Origin: Odobenus rosmarus divergens
Lineage: Eukaryota > Chordata > Mammalia > Carnivora > Odobenidae
NCBI RefSeq assembly: GCF_000321225.1
Contig: NW_004451862.1
Span: forward strand, 25,887 to 89,886
Length of the DNA: 64,000 nt
Direction: 5' to 3'
Shown here: positions 12,151-24,634 of the stretch, piece by piece
Position numbering within the stretch: the first letter of the stretch is position 1
How the letters are laid out: each line of letters begins with the position of its first letter
Program-made: the position numbers and the translations under genes
The notes under the pieces: model-generated
Databases searched by the model: none
What the model saw: only the letters and a program-made list of their open reading frames with translations
Told to the model about the DNA's origin: nothing

Positions 12151-13774
12151 GAACTACAGGGGTAGCCAATGCTTCTGAGCAAAAGTATTTCCCTCATTGA
12201 AAATTAGGTCCACAGGGAGGAACAAAGGGAGGGGTAGAAAGTAATCAGGTGTATTGTCTTTTGTTAAGAGCTTTAGTATCTGTTTTTCTTCGACGTATCC
12301 CTAATTTGTGTATATATCATTTCATAAGAAGTCTGGGAGCCTGGGAAAATATGGAACAGTGAACCTTAAATGGGGTTGAGAAATTGCATTAATCCCATGC
12401 ATTGCTCACAGTGAAGCAGGAGTGAGCTTGAAACTTCCTTTCTCTCTTTATGTCCCCCTCCCCTGCCACAGTCTTAGGAATGAACAACGTTACCTACAAG
12501 TACAGGAAAAGAGGACTCAGTCACTAAAAAGTAGAGCAATTTGATTTTTTTCTTTCTCTAGATTTTAGCTAATAAGCTTGTTCTACTGCATGGGCTGAAA
12601 AGTGTGATATGTTCTGTATCTAATTAGCTCAGTACTAATCCCCAGTAGAATATAAAGAAGGTGTGATGTGGTAGATTCATGCTTCATATAAATGAATAAA
12701 AGCAGGATCCAGTGTGATACTACTTTTTGAGAATGTGCACATTCCTGGTTTATATAATCAGCACACATCACAGTAATCACTCACTTAAAATTATGTAATT
12801 AACACTCTATGCAATGGTTATTTTACGACAAGAGGGGTGATAGCTACAAATATGTTTATGGACATAGTAGAACACACTATTTAGCACTGGGAATGTTCTG
12901 GAAAGAAGAGCCATACGGGTGAAGGCTTTGCCTGCATTGTACCATATTCACAATGACATATTCTGCACCCCTCACACACCTCCTTGGCATTCACTACATT
13001 AACTGTTCTTTCTTCCTCTCTTCTGGGGACTGGAGTTCCTATAGTTTCAAATCTCATTGCTTGCCTTTGTCCTACCTTAAGTATTCTGAAGAAAACAGCA
13101 CATAAGCTTCAAATACCAAACTGTTCATTTTAAAAAGGGAAGATAAGTGCATTTTCCCTGCATAGTTTTCTTAGTAGGAGAAATAATCAATACAGTAAGA
13201 AAGCTTTATTTAAGTAAAGGGTGGGCTGAGCTGAAATTTGTATTTTTTCAAAGTTTGGAAATCTCTGGCCCAATGAGTAAAGAATTATGTTGGAATGCTT
13301 CGAATCTTGGCCTGACTTTAGATGCATGGTGAGCCTGTGAAAGCAGGTATATCGACTTGGATTGATCGAGAGCTGACATAGAGGAACAGAAAATATTAAC
13401 TTCCACTCCCAAAGAAACCGCTTCACTTTTCGTTTTAACGAAACTTGACTAAAGCTATGAGCTTCACATTTAAATATGCAGGAACCTATGTTTCTTGTGT
13501 AGAGAAAGTGAAGCCATGAGGCAGCAAAATATTTCATTTAGTTGCACTTTAATGGCAGCAGGAGAGCCTTTGATCTGGGAGGCATACAGATCTCGTCCTC
13601 TGTACGTTCAGCCTCCTTCTCTTCCCGCAGCCTATCGGTTAAGGGCCAGTTCCCTGAGGTAATTCTATCCAGTTTATCCAGACGATGAATGTCTTTATTA
13701 TTGAATGCCAGAGAATTACAGTTTACCCCAGTAGTATTTACTGGCAACACCCATGTTGAAGAGGAAGGCAGAAA
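12151..13774. other. No gene seen; unique AT-rich DNA
   Basis: Both strands hold only short unrelated open frames. I see no RNA gene or recognisable repeat. Confidence 0.4.
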
Positions 13775-14170
13775 ACTTGGATTCATCATCTCCACTACCG
13801 ACTGGTTGGGTAATCTTTATCTCATTACCAGTTTTCTCATGTGTAAAATGAGAAGAACAAGAATAGTTGCTCTGCCTACCTCACAGGGTTGTTGGGAATA
13901 CAGGCGAGGGGCGCCTGGATGGCTCAGTCGGTTAAGCGTCTGCCTTCGGCTCAGGTCATGATCCTGGGGTACTGGGATCGAGTCCCGCATCGGGCTCCCT
14001 GCTCTGCAGGGAGCCTGCTTCTCTCTCTGCCTCTGCCTCTGCCTCTCTCTCTGTGTCTCATGAATAAATAAATAAAATCTTTAAAAAATGTTTAAAGGAA
14101 TACAGGCGAGAAAATACATATGAACACATAAATTTAATGTGATATACAGTTGTGAAGTATTGTTAATTGT
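13775..14170 (+). repeat. MIR split by a SINE
   Basis: CCAGTTTTCTCATGTGTAAA followed by GCCTACCTCACAGGGTTGTT is the typical MIR core. The element resumes after the SINE at 13908-14097. Confidence 0.75.
13908..14097 (+). mobile_element. SINEC inside MIR
   Basis: Plus-strand copy with perfect GGAATACAGGCGAG-type target duplications on both sides. A short CTCTGC microsatellite has formed in the CT-rich body. Confidence 0.95.
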
Positions 14171-15714
14171 AATAAGAAGCGAAGATAACTTTTCAGATGT
14201 GGAAAACAATACTTAACTTATTTAATAGGAGTGGCTTTTACTGCCCCAGCAAAGTGATTGAAGCTGGAGATTTTAGTGTGTACTTCCATTTCTTAGATAG
14301 AATTTGCAGACATCTTTTGATATATTTTATAAAGATAAAGATGATTCAACTGAGTTAGATGCCAACCTATTATTAGAATCGGTCCCTTTTCTTGGTTGTA
14401 TAAGAGAAGGTGGTTTCCCCAATTCTGAAATAGCTTTCAGATGACAAGCCTAGAATGTGTCAGACAAGAGGCAGTGGTCCCCGTGATACCTCCCGAGTAG
14501 CCACAGTTATAGGAATATAAAACTTCTTTTGTCACTGAGAGTTTCCTAAAATTCTCTAATTATCCTGGGTAACAGGGATGGGAGAGTTTTTGCGATGCAT
14601 TTTATTTACCCCTGGCTCAGAGAGAAGCAAATTGGCACACTTTGTAAGTGATGGAAATTAGGGAAAGGGGTATTGCAGCTTGCCCGGGGAAACGGGTGGG
14701 TTCTAAGCACACAGGTACCCATGCCTGGAACTTGAGATCAGTTCCCCAAAGGACGACTTGAGGAGCCAGAATACAAGAGCAATTTGAGGTTGAGTGAATG
14801 ACCCAGACACAAAAGAAGAGGGAGACGCACAGTAGTCAGTGTGTGCCCAGGTGGACCCGAAGTGGACCCCAGAGTGTCTGTAAATTACAGGAAGACATGG
14901 GAGAGGAGGAAAGAGAAATCGTATCGGGGGTGACGACTTGGAAAGTATTTTAAGTTTCGCAGCTTAAAAACTGCAAAGCTGCCAAACTTAAAAATGACTA
15001 TTGATAGAGGACTGTTCAATCCACAAAATCATCACTGTGAGTCCAAAGGGAGTTGCGTGTGGTATAAAATAAGATCTGAAAACCTCAACTGGTTTGCCGG
15101 TGGGCAGAATAAATTTTGAAGAGGCTTCAATTTCTTTCCACGGCTGGATGAACAGTTTGCTGAGGTGGAGTTTCAGAGGAAACAAGAGATTAGCTTTGTA
15201 TTTGATGCAGAGTATTAAGGGCTTCCTAAAGAGATTAAATCAAAACCTGATTACAGTCCACTAATGCTTTATTAATGTAGCATTTTTTGCTTTTCAAGTC
15301 TTTCATTTAAACTTGTGTTTGTGAATATCATTAAATTTCTTGGGATTAAGGACTTTTAAAGCCCCTCCTTTGCAAAGCCCTATTATTCAATTCTCTGCAG
15401 GGGCTCAGAGAGCCCTCTACACACTCACCCCCAGAGCCAGTCATTATCGTGGGGGGCGGGGCTTAGGAAAGACAAAGGGGAACCCAAACAGCTTTGGCAG
15501 AGGAACTGGGCCCGGGGAAGAGAGAAGTTTGCGGCTGTTCCTTCACCTTTGCCATACCATCCCCTCATCCCCTCTCTGATTCCCGGCTGCTGATGATTCT
15601 GGGGATGGGGCTCAGCCTCTTGAATGGGCTTGCCAGGGCTCCTGATCTGGAAGTGTAGGCTTTTCTCCCGCCCTTCCTTGGCATGCCTAGAAGGCTCCTC
15701 TTCCTCCATGTGGC
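14171..15714. other. No gene seen; unique DNA
   Basis: AT-rich to 15350, then moderate-GC DNA with overlapping short open frames on both strands. None shows a known motif. Confidence 0.4.
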
Positions 15715-15790
15715 TTCAGGCTCATCCCCTCCTTCAAGGCTCATCTCAAATGCATCCTTGTCCCTTCCACCACAAACAAGAAACAAAATC
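15715..15790 (+). repeat. L2-like fragment
   Basis: CCTTCAAGGCTCATCTCAAATGC matches the CTTCAAGGCCCAGCTCAAATGC segment common to old L2 elements. It is short and diverged, and the boundaries are approximate. Confidence 0.4.
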
Positions 15791-16499
15791 TTCAGTGGTC
15801 TTTGGCCTTCCCGGCTCTGCCTGCCCAGTGGCAAAACTTAAACATCTTATCAGCTCCAAGGTCGAGAGGAGGAGGAAGTGGAGAGCAAAGGTCCCTGGCT
15901 TTCTTATGGGGAAAGGCTTCTCTGTCCCTAACGTCAACAGTCCTTCCCAGGCACGGCCAATGGCTTGTGTCTTCCTCCTCTGGCTCATGAACACTGGCAG
16001 GTTAGCTGGGCTCTGTGCAAGCCCCGTAATGAGGACTTTCTTGCTTACTCTGTGCAAATACTTGAATGTTTTGTAAATGTACCATTGACTTCGAAGGCTG
16101 TCTTTCCCATTTTTGGTAAAAATTCACGCCCAACTCTTCTAGGGTACTGTCAAGTTGGACAAGCAAGAACGCATTACTTTTCTGGTAAATGGGGATTTTC
16201 TCACCACTGTGTAATTAAAGCAGAATAAAGGGAAAAAAATTATTGCTGTGGAAGCCAAAACTGTAGCTTTCATCCTTAAGGGCTGATTTCAAGCGTTGGA
16301 GTTTATCAAAACGGCCTGTCCCTTCATCCTGCCCCATCTGTGTGTCCCTTTCTTATTTTGACAGATGTAGTCAAAATGATCAAAAAACAAATTATTCAGA
16401 TATAGATCTATAAAAAGATGTGTCTCCCATAATATTGCATATGCATGTCTTTGAACACTTAAGAGTTTTTGATATAGTTCAGCTATTTTTATATTCTCT

Positions 16500-16625
16500 T
16501 CTCATACATGTAAGCATCTTGAGGGTAGAAGGTGTATCTCCTTTACCTTTGTGTCCCTTGCAGGGCCTAGTACAGTGCCTTATACAGGGGTGCTCAGTCG
16601 GCAATCGAATGCGTGAAGGACAGAA
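16500..16625 (+). repeat. L2 3' end fragment
   Basis: TGTAAGCATCTTGAGGGTAG, then TTGTGTCCCTTGCAGGGCCT and AGTACAGTGCCTTATACAG, follow the order of the L2 3' end. Confidence 0.65.
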
Positions 16626-16629
16626 TCGG

Positions 16630-17650
16630 TGTTCATGTGTCTGTTTGTATCTACGGGTTGGCTCTTTGCTCAGCTATGAGCTGTATCAGTGACAAGCCAC
16701 TGAGAAGCCAGTACTGAATGGGGCAGAACTGTCTCCAGGTAAAGCCTAACCTAAACCATGGAAGGGAAAATTAAAGGAACAAAAAAAGACCCAAACACAT
16801 TGACCCATGGCTCTCTCTAGTATACACAACTGCATATTAGGGAAACATGCTGATAGTTACTAGGCATCTTTTTTGGGGGGAAACACTTTAGTTGCTACAC
16901 ACTCCTGAATTTTAGGCAGTTTGCTGTTAGTATTAAAGTAACTTTTACTGACTCTTGTTTCCTTAAAGAACAGATGAAAGACTAAGGAGGTTTGTGTAAC
17001 CAACAAGTGGCCTTTAACACCCCTGATAACGTTTTGTTTAACTCAGGTCTGTTAATGAGGCTTCTGATTGCTCCGGCCAGATGTGTGGATTGTTTCAGAA
17101 ATCAGTCTATTCAGCTGGGAACCTCTTGAGTTAATTTGGCTCTGTGTGTGCTGAAATTGACAGTTGAGGAGGCATCAAGTAAGCTGTCCAAAGCCTGCTG
17201 CACCAAAAATAAGAAAAAAAAAAATCCCAACAAAGTGAAAATTCAGTATTTGAATTTCTAACATAAAATGAAAAGCTTCCGATGAATTTGTTTTATTGAG
17301 CATTAGAGAAAATACTTCTTTGCTAATCAAGAAAAAGGAGAATTAGGACAGATGCCACCTTTTCAACTACCAATCTTTTTCAGGATAGAGAAAACGGCCA
17401 AAGATTGCAGAGCCTTTGTGCTATGACAAATTATCAGGACCACTGGTACAAGCCTTCCCGCCTTGGGCCTTATTAATCACTGTTACTACGTAAAGGAGTT
17501 GGACCAAATACTGACTGCCTCTTCTAGCCCTTCCAGTGACTCTGTAGATGAAACACTGTTTTATGACTTTATATAGTAACCATCCTGGAACGGTAGCCAA
17601 CAGGGAGGTAGAAACCATAGCCGTTTGGGGGGATTCATTCGAACTTACTT
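16630..17650. other. No gene seen; unique AT-rich DNA
   Basis: No open frame of interest, RNA gene or clear mobile element. Confidence 0.4.
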
Positions 17651-17654
17651 GTAG

Positions 17655-17912
17655 ATGTGCTATCTAGGACACAGCATACATTCTATGTATAAAATACACA
17701 GCACACTTCCAGGATTTAGAATGGAAAAAATTATTCTATTATTTTTTATATTGATTCCATGTTGAAATGACAATATTTTGGGTATATTTGGTTATATAAA
17801 GTATATTAATTTCCCTGTTACTTTCTACTTTCTTCTTTGTATTATCTAAACCATTTACAATTATATCCACGACTCATATTATATTTCTCTTGGACGGTCC
17901 TGGCCTAGAGAG
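17655..17912. mobile_element. Second copy of the MER3/hAT-like repeat
   Basis: It shares TATTGATTCCATGTTGAAAT and the following ATATTTTGGGTATATT with the copy at 5271-5592. It ends in ATTTCTCTTGGACGGTCCTGG, the decayed end of the same family. Confidence 0.5.
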
Positions 17913-17982
17913 TTCCTCCTTCTCCATGGGACCTGAGTTCCAGTTACTTAGAAAAACCTCCCATGGTTGAAGTCATCTAAAC

Positions 17983-18085
17983 TTGTGGTTCTCAGCCTTG
18001 AGCTCACTTTAGAATCACATGGGGATCTTTTAAAAAATACTGACCGCCCCCTGCCACCTTATGATTCTGATTCACCTGATACAAC
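17983..18085 (+). mobile_element. hAT-Charlie-type short repeat (MER5/MER20-like), one end
   Basis: TGTGGTTCTCAGCCTTG, TTAGAATCACATGGGGATCTT and TTATGATTCTGATTCACCTG follow the order of small non-autonomous hAT elements. The far inverted end is not clear. Confidence 0.55.
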
Positions 18086-18089
18086 TCAT

Positions 18090-19095
18090 AGGGATCTTTC
18101 TTATATCTCGGAATTCCTTCCTTAAGGCTATAGGTGGTGTTGTCATAGAGATGGACTCTGTGAGTTGAGTGCCAGAGACACGTATGACCCCGGGCTGGAC
18201 AGCTGCTGGATGAAGGGGAAGGCAACACTGAAACAGGCTTCGCTCAGACCCTCAGCTAGTTATTAAGAGCAAAAGGGCCTTCTCCTTACCCCTTCAGTTG
18301 TTAAAAATCAAGCAAACAGACACAAAACAGGAACTCGAATTCATTCTGTCTTAGCTGCTGCTGCTTATTTGAGGTTCTGAAAATCAGCTTATAGCATTCC
18401 ATCTGGCCTCCCAGGGAGATACTTGGCTTTGCTTGGTCTGTTCTCAGAGAGGAAAATGGGGCTCAAGGAGTATGACCCTCTCTTTGGTTAAGAGAATTCC
18501 TCCTGCCAAATTTTGGCTATTTTGTTTTATTTTTGTTTTAGTGAGATTTTTTTGGGGGGGAGGGACCCTTAGGGCCCTAAGGAAGGGAACACAGAAAAGG
18601 CAGTTTCATTGGACTTAGGCTGCCCTCTAGAATGGAGCAAGCGGCCATCAAGTTCTTGTTGATTCCTAGTAGCATACGCTGCATTTTCTAGCCTGACCCT
18701 CAAATTCTGGGAGTTGCCCTCCCTGGTCTTGTCAACCCTGAGTGTTCATTAGAGCCTCAGTTCTTTGTGGTGAGGCCCCGGCTTTTAAATCAGACTCTCC
18801 TGAATTGTCTCTTGGGGTCTGGGGAAATCACAGTACTTCCTGACCCTAGGGCTGCTTGAAAAAGAGGTGCTGAGCCCCTGGGATCATGAATGGCCAAATG
18901 TGGTGCCACCGACAGTGGTGTGATACCTGGTCAAGGCACCGGAGCGTTAATAAGAGAAAAGTTCCGGTCAATAATCCCGTGTGTCCACGGTGCCCTGAGG
19001 CTTGACCATTCCTCTCTCCGCCTAGGGGTTTTGATTAAATACCACTTTCCAGAGTTAAGATTAAGTTAAAGGTGTCTGTGTTGTCCGAGTTATTT
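18090..19095. other. No gene seen; unique DNA
   Basis: Moderate-GC DNA without recognisable coding or RNA features. Confidence 0.4.
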
Positions 19096-19099
19096 TGGA

Positions 19100-19275
19100 G
19101 TGACTGCCACTTACCAGCTATGTGACGTTGGGCAAATAACTTCTCTAAGCTCCACTGTACAATAGGAATCATCACAGTACCTACCTCGTATTCCTGTGAA
19201 GATTTAGTGAGTCACTCTGCATATCTCCAGCACCTGGCACCGTGACGTGCCCAAAAGAGCAGCTGAGGAAAGGTT
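19100..19275 (+). repeat. MIR
   Basis: CCACTTACCAGCTATGTGAC, TGGGCAAATAACTTCTCTAAGC and the AGCACCTGGCACCGTGA end follow the MIR core in order. Confidence 0.8.
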
Positions 19276-19511
19276 TGTGGGGTGAATAGATGAATGAATT
19301 TACAAATATGAATATTACAGTCAAAGTACATGCTTACAGAGATGCCCTCTTTTTGAATCAATCTACAAGTACCAGGGTTTAGTCTGCTAAACTAATTATT
19401 AATGCCCAGTCAGCTTCTCTATCAAATATTTAGACTCAGTGTACCTCCATTCCCCTGGCATTTCCATACAGTAGATTCTAGACATAGATGGAGAGCTAGA
19501 GAAAGCATCTT

Positions 19512-19742
19512 TAAAAAAAAAAAAAAAAAACAAACGTGGTTTGACAGATTTTGTTTTTAAGCTTTTATTTATTTATTTGACACACAGAGAGAGAGAGAAC
19601 AACAAGTGGGGGGAGCGGCAGGCAGAGGAAGTAGCAGGCTCCCTGCTGATCAAGGAGCCTGATGTGGGGCTCAATCCCAGGACCCTGGGATCATGGCCTG
19701 AGCTGAAGGCAGACACTTAACGACTGAGCCACCCAGGTGCCC
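19512..19742 (-). mobile_element. SINEC with extra 3' sequence ending in a T-run
   Basis: Perfect 16-bp target duplications CTAGAGAAAGCATCTT (19496-19511 and 19743-19758) enclose more than the SINE. Read on the minus strand, the SINE tail (AAATAAAAGCTTAAAAAC) is followed by about 24 bases (ending AAACCACGTTTG) and then about 18 T. That is the form of an RNA polymerase III read-through transcript ending at an oligo-T terminator. Confidence 0.8.
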
Positions 19743-20397
19743 CTAGAGAAAGCATCTTCTACCATCGGCTTTGAGGCTCACACTGGCCAGGGTACATGTT
19801 CTATGTTACAGAGATATTTTAGGGGATCAAATTGTTCTCAGATGTGAAAAATGATAAAGACAGGTATTTTATAGCCAAATATAAGTAAATTCTACTAAAT
19901 AAGGAGCTACTGAAATGGACAAGCATTGAATTCTATTGGTAACCAGGAATTATATATTACATTGAAACATGTACATTTTAGTGCTTGAAGAAAAAAGTGG
20001 GATTCTCTGAACTGCTTGTATAACCTCTGCCCCCCGCAAATAGAGCAAGTGGGTAACTAGTAGCCCAACTTTTCCTTTTCAAGAACAGCTGTAAGAGGAT
20101 AGTGATATTAACTTAACAAAGAGATATTACGTGGACCCAGGCATTTAGATTTCTTAATGTCAGGTGTGGTTTGAAAAGATAACATCATGCCTTTTTACTG
20201 AGGATAGATTTTCTGAAAGTTCATCTTCCTGCTATAGTCATAACCTAAATGACACTTGAATGAGACCTTGGAAAGAATAAGATCGGAAACCTCTTGGATT
20301 AAGAGATTGTTGTGGCTACAATGAGTAAAAGTGACATGTTTTGAAGTTAGGTCCAGTTTAGAGAACGTCAACCCTGATGTAATTAATTGGAATTCCA

Positions 20398-20590
20398 ATT
20401 TTATTTATTTTATTTTTATTTATTTTTTTTTGAGGGGGGTTCGCAGAGGGAGAGGAAGAGAGAGAATCTCAAGCAGGCTCTACACTTAGCATGGTGCACA
20501 ACGCAGGGCTCGATCTCATGATCCTGAGATCATGACCTGAGCTGAAATCAAGAGTCGGCTGCTTAACCGACTAAGCCACCCAGGCGCCCC
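20398..20590 (-). mobile_element. SINEC
   Basis: Minus-strand copy with the AAATCAAGAGTCGG version of the body, an older subtype. TGGAATT near both ends is a weak target duplication. Confidence 0.9.
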
Positions 20591-20627
20591 TGGAATTTTA
20601 AAGCCAGATCACCTCCATGGCTTCATT

Positions 20628-20827
20628 TTATTTTTTTAAAAAATTTTATTTATTTATTGGACAGAGAGAAAGAGAGAGCGAGGGCAAGCGCACAAGTAGG
20701 CAGAGCGGCAGGCAGAGGGAGAGGTAGAAGCAGACTCCCCGCTGAGCAGGGAGCCCGATGCGGGGCTCGATCCCAGGATCCCGGGATCATGATCTGAGCT
20801 GAAGGCAGACGCTTAACCACCTGAGGC
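20628..20827 (-). mobile_element. SINEC
   Basis: Full-length minus-strand copy. Target duplications CCTCCATGGCTTCATTTTA and CCTCCACGGCTCCATTTTA differ at two sites. The head is altered to CTGAGGCCCTCC, so its last bases are lost. Confidence 0.92.
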
Positions 20828-20829
20828 CC

Positions 20830-22372
20830 TCCACGGCTCCATTTTAATTTTTCTTAATCCCATAGATCATTTTCTTTTGGTGTCTCCACCATAGGAGCTC
20901 TATGGAGTGGGGGACGGGAGCAGAGAATATTAGGACCTCTCACATGTGCAGGGACAAAGTGAGAAAGAGAGAAAACAGGGAGGCTGCATGTATGGCCGGC
21001 TCAATGGGCATTGCAGGGAACTGGGTCACAAAGTGAGTTGGGGCCTTCCCCTAGCCCCTGTGCCTGCGTGAGCATAAGGAAATATGCATTTACCATGCCA
21101 TTACTTTATTTTCAATTTTGTTAACAGCTTTTTAAGTCAACATGATATTTTATAGCAATTAACTGTAATTACAAATCTTAAAAACATTTTTGTGGATAAT
21201 TACATGCTTAATTGTTGTTCCTTCATTTTCATTTAATTCTAAAAGAAATTAACTCTGCCATTTTGACAAGTGCTTAGTGTTTTTAAAACTGACTATGAAT
21301 ACTCTATTACTGAAATTTGTAGTTAGACATCCTCACAAACTTTCCCCCAGTCTGAAACTGTCGATAAATGTTTGCTGTTCGTCCCCCGTCGGCATGCCGG
21401 TTGCATACTACTCTAACACCCAGGACTGCCTGGAAGGGACTGTCACCGCTCCACTCCAGCAGTGGCAGACTAGAGAAGAATAGGACACCAGGTTTTCTGA
21501 TGGTGGTCGTTTGGCCACTTGGCAGCAGGCCACCAAGTGAGTTATTGATCCACTGGAGCTCAGCCTATTTGGATTGCCAGGATTGGCTTTCTGTCATCAG
21601 GCTACTAAAACTGTGTGTTTGGGGAAGAAGAAGAAAATGTAAAATCACTAGTAGGCTGTGTAACTTAACAGGTTTACACTATCCAAAGGAAAAGATGATA
21701 GGCATTGATAATAGGGTGTCTACCAATAGGGCATCTATGGGAGAAATCCTGACCCCTTGGACTTAGATGGGTTGAATGAATCTCTGCAATTCAATTAACT
21801 GGCCCAGATAGCCTCTGAAATGTTGTTTGTGGTGGGGAGGGATAAAGTTAAACAGTAGTGATGAGGAATGTCAGTAAGTGTTATATTTGCACCGAATTCT
21901 TAGTAGGAGGGGCAGAATAAAGGTGAGGACATAGAACACGTGTGACCAAATTTCAATTCAGATGCTTACTAGCTATGCGACCTTCCACGATTTTGTTCAG
22001 ACCGATATATTAGATAATGTGGGTAAAAGCATTCACGATAGTACTCGACACCTGGAAAGTTCTCAGCAAATGTTCTTTTTCTTTCTTTTCTTAAATCTTA
22101 GAGTTGTGTCATTCTATGAAGAACTCAGCTTTGAAGATTACTTCATTCTGAGATATTTTATTTTTCACTTATTTATCAGTTGATGGCATAAGGATGACCC
22201 ATTATTAACCTGTAGACCCATACAATTTTTTATATTTCAACACTTTCCCACCATTGCATTATAATACAACCTTTTTAATTTATTATTTTCCTTATCTTAT
22301 GGTGCTAAGATGATGTTTTTAATCATGGGAAAGGAATACCAGCTAGGATTGGAATATCATCACACTGGCAAA
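20830..22372. other. No gene seen; unique DNA
   Basis: A 132-codon plus-strand open frame at 21368-21766 has no recognisable motif or splice context. I treat it as chance. Confidence 0.4.
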
Positions 22373-22384
22373 TGGATGCATAAT

Positions 22385-22572
22385 TTTTTTAAAGATTTTA
22401 TTTATTTATTTGACAGAGAGAGAGAGTAGAAGCAGGGGGAGCAGCAGAGGGAGAGGGAGAAGCAGGGGTCCCGCTGAGTGGGAAGTCCGATGTGGGACTC
22501 GATCCCAGGACCCCAGGATCATGACCTGAGCCGAAGGCTGACGCTTCACCGATTGAGCCTCCCAGGCACCCC
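22385..22572 (-). mobile_element. SINEC
   Basis: Minus-strand copy with perfect TGGATGCATAAT target duplications (22373-22384 and 22573-22584). Confidence 0.95.
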
Positions 22573-22889
22573 TGGATGCATAATGGTTTCACAGAATGTA
22601 TACAGGTGTTGTATGAACCTGAAAATAGTTTTTACTTTATGGGTTTTTATCACTTTGTCCTATTCTCTTGGAGGATGTTGATGCTTGTTTTCCTAATATC
22701 TCCAGTAGCAAAGCAAAGAATAATGAATTGCTTTTAACGACAGTACTGACAGTGATAAATGATGGCTGCTAGTTTGTGTGGGTGTGAGTAACCGGTCCCG
22801 TGGCTCACTGCCCTTCCATCACACACAGCTCACCTCAGCCTTCATGGCTGAGTCCCATCCAGTTCTGCCTTCTTCTTCTTCTTCTTCTT

Positions 22890-23359
22890 CTTCTTTTTTT
22901 TTTAAGATTTATTTACCTATTTGAGAGAGATAAAAAGAGAATGAGTGGGGGGAGGGGCAGAGGGAGAGGAGAGAGACTTTTTTTTTAACTTTTAATGTAT
23001 TGTTTCAGGGGTACAGGTCTGTGATTCATCAGTCTTACACAATTCACAGCGCTCACCATAGCACATACCCTCCCCAGTGTCCATCACCAGCCACCCCATC
23101 CCCCCACCCCCCTCCACTCCAGCAACCCTCAGTTTGTTTCCTGAGATTAAGAGTCTCTTATGGTTTTTCTCCCTCTCTGGTTTTGTTTTGTTTCATTTTT
23201 TCCCTCCCTTCCCCTATGATCCAGAGAGAGGGAATCTTAAGCAGACTCTGGGCTGAGTGTGGAGCCTGACATAGGGCTCAGTCTCATGACCCTGAGATCA
23301 CGACCTGAGCTGAAACCAAGAGTCAGACACTTCACTGACTGCACCACCCAGGTGCTCCA
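22890..23359 (-). mobile_element. SINEC split by an L1 3' end
   Basis: The tail half (22890-22976) and the head half (23221-23359) belong to one minus-strand SINE. It is interrupted by an L1 3' UTR fragment. A (TTC)n microsatellite sits left of the tail at 22871-22895. Confidence 0.85.
22977..23220 (-). mobile_element. L1 3' UTR fragment inside a SINE
   Basis: After a T-run, the plus strand reads TTTCAGGGGTACAGGTCTGT, CAGCGCTCACCATAGCACAT and CTCAGTTTGTTTCCTGAGA, the hallmarks of carnivore L1 3' ends seen again at 28230 and 61640. Purine-rich GAGAGAGA on both sides may be the target duplication. Confidence 0.88.
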
Positions 23360-23522
23360 ACCTTCGTTCACTTATTCTTTGGGACCACCTGTGAGCCCAT
23401 CATTAAGGCTCTCCATTCATTGTGATGAATCATTCATTCAGAAAATATTTATTGAGCTCATTTAGTGGACCAGGAATTCTTCTAAGCAATGGAACCATGG
23501 AGATGTCTAAAGGCATAGCTCC

Positions 23523-23728
23523 GGGCGCCTGGGTGGCTCAGTTGGTTAAGCGACTGCCTTCGGCTCAGGTCATGATCCTGGAGTCCCGGGATCGAGTCCC
23601 GCATCGGGCTCCCTGCTCGGCGAGGAGCCTGCTTCTCCCTCTGACCCTCCCCCCTCTCATGTACTCTCTCTCTCTCATTCTCACTCTCTCAAATAAATAA
23701 ATCTTAAAAAAAAAAATAAATAAAGGCA
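23523..23728 (+). mobile_element. SINEC
   Basis: Plus-strand copy with AAAGGCATAGCTCC target duplications on both sides and a long A/T tail. Confidence 0.95.
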
Positions 23729-24169
23729 TAGCTCCAAACTTAAGATGCTTATAGTCTAACAAAGATTTAAAAAATGTCACAAGGAAGAACAAGGAGCTAT
23801 TGGTGTTCAGTTGGGGGAATTCAGGAAGGGTTTCACTCATTCACTCGTTCATTCATTCAACAGGCAAATGAACAAGAGCTTGTGCTAGGCTGAGGATACA
23901 GAGACAAAGAAAACACTGTCTGCCCTCAGGGAGTTTACCTTCTAGGGTAAGGCAGATACCCAGACTAATGACAGCACCCTGGAGTAAGGTTAAGTATTCT
24001 AGACAATTAAGGTAAGAACAAAGTGCTGAGGGAACCTATGAGTTAATATAGTTGGGGAGCCAAGGAGTCATGGATGAAGCAGAGGTTGAGCTGGGTTTTC
24101 TTTAGTGAGTTTATAGTCTAGTGAATGTGACTGCTATGCATGTAAATAATTCCCATACCAGGTAAAAGG

Positions 24170-24343
24170 CGCCAAGTGGGTTAAGCGTCTGCCTTCGGCT
24201 CAGGTCCTGATCTCAGGGTCCTGGGATCGAGCCCCATGTGGGGCTCCCTGCTCAGTGGGGAGTCTGCTTCTCCCTCTCCCTCTCTCTCTGTGCGCTCTCT
24301 CTCTCTCACACACTCTCTCAAATAAATAAAATCTTTTAAAAAA
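24170..24343 (+). mobile_element. SINEC with deleted head
   Basis: The head reads GGCGCCAAGTGGGTTAAGCG, lacking the usual bases between GGCGCC and GGTTAAGCG. The body and tail are normal. No clear target duplication. Confidence 0.88.
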
Positions 24344-24634
24344 AGTGGTCAAATTGCAGCTGGGCCTTAATGGATGAGTAGACATTCAACAGGAGAAGGG
24401 GTGAGGGAGGGGAGGAGACAGCAGGAAGAGCATGAATGCAGGCATGGCCTGTTACTGGGAAGGCCTTTGGAGTGGCGAGAGTGGATGAGGCTGGGCGAGG
24501 GCATGGTGCGAGGAAAACAGGAGATGCAGCTAGACCGTGGACGGTAGGGAACGCCGTGCTGGGTCGCTGGACTTCATTGAGTAGGCAGGGTGTCTTTTCT
24601 TCTTCTGACTCTGCTTTGGGATTGGGGCAACATT

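Larger units (their letters stand above)
23405..24600 (+). repeat. Old mammalian interspersed repeat, split by two SINEs
   Basis: ATTCATTCAGAAAATATTTATTG near 23430, and again ATTCATTCAACAGGCAAATG with GGGAGTTTACCTTCTAG after 23830, followed by CAGAGGTTGAGCTGGG. These match a widespread old repeat that I cannot name safely. SINEs at 23523 and 24170 interrupt it. Related pieces occur at about 30510, 31840 and 46995. Confidence 0.45.

Noticed and set aside
13538..13795. 85-codon minus-strand frame as a small gene
   Set aside because: No recognisable motif, start context or splice sites; partly overlaps MIR.
21368..21766. 132-codon plus-strand frame as a gene
   Set aside because: No domain, no promoter or splice signals, and a length compatible with chance.
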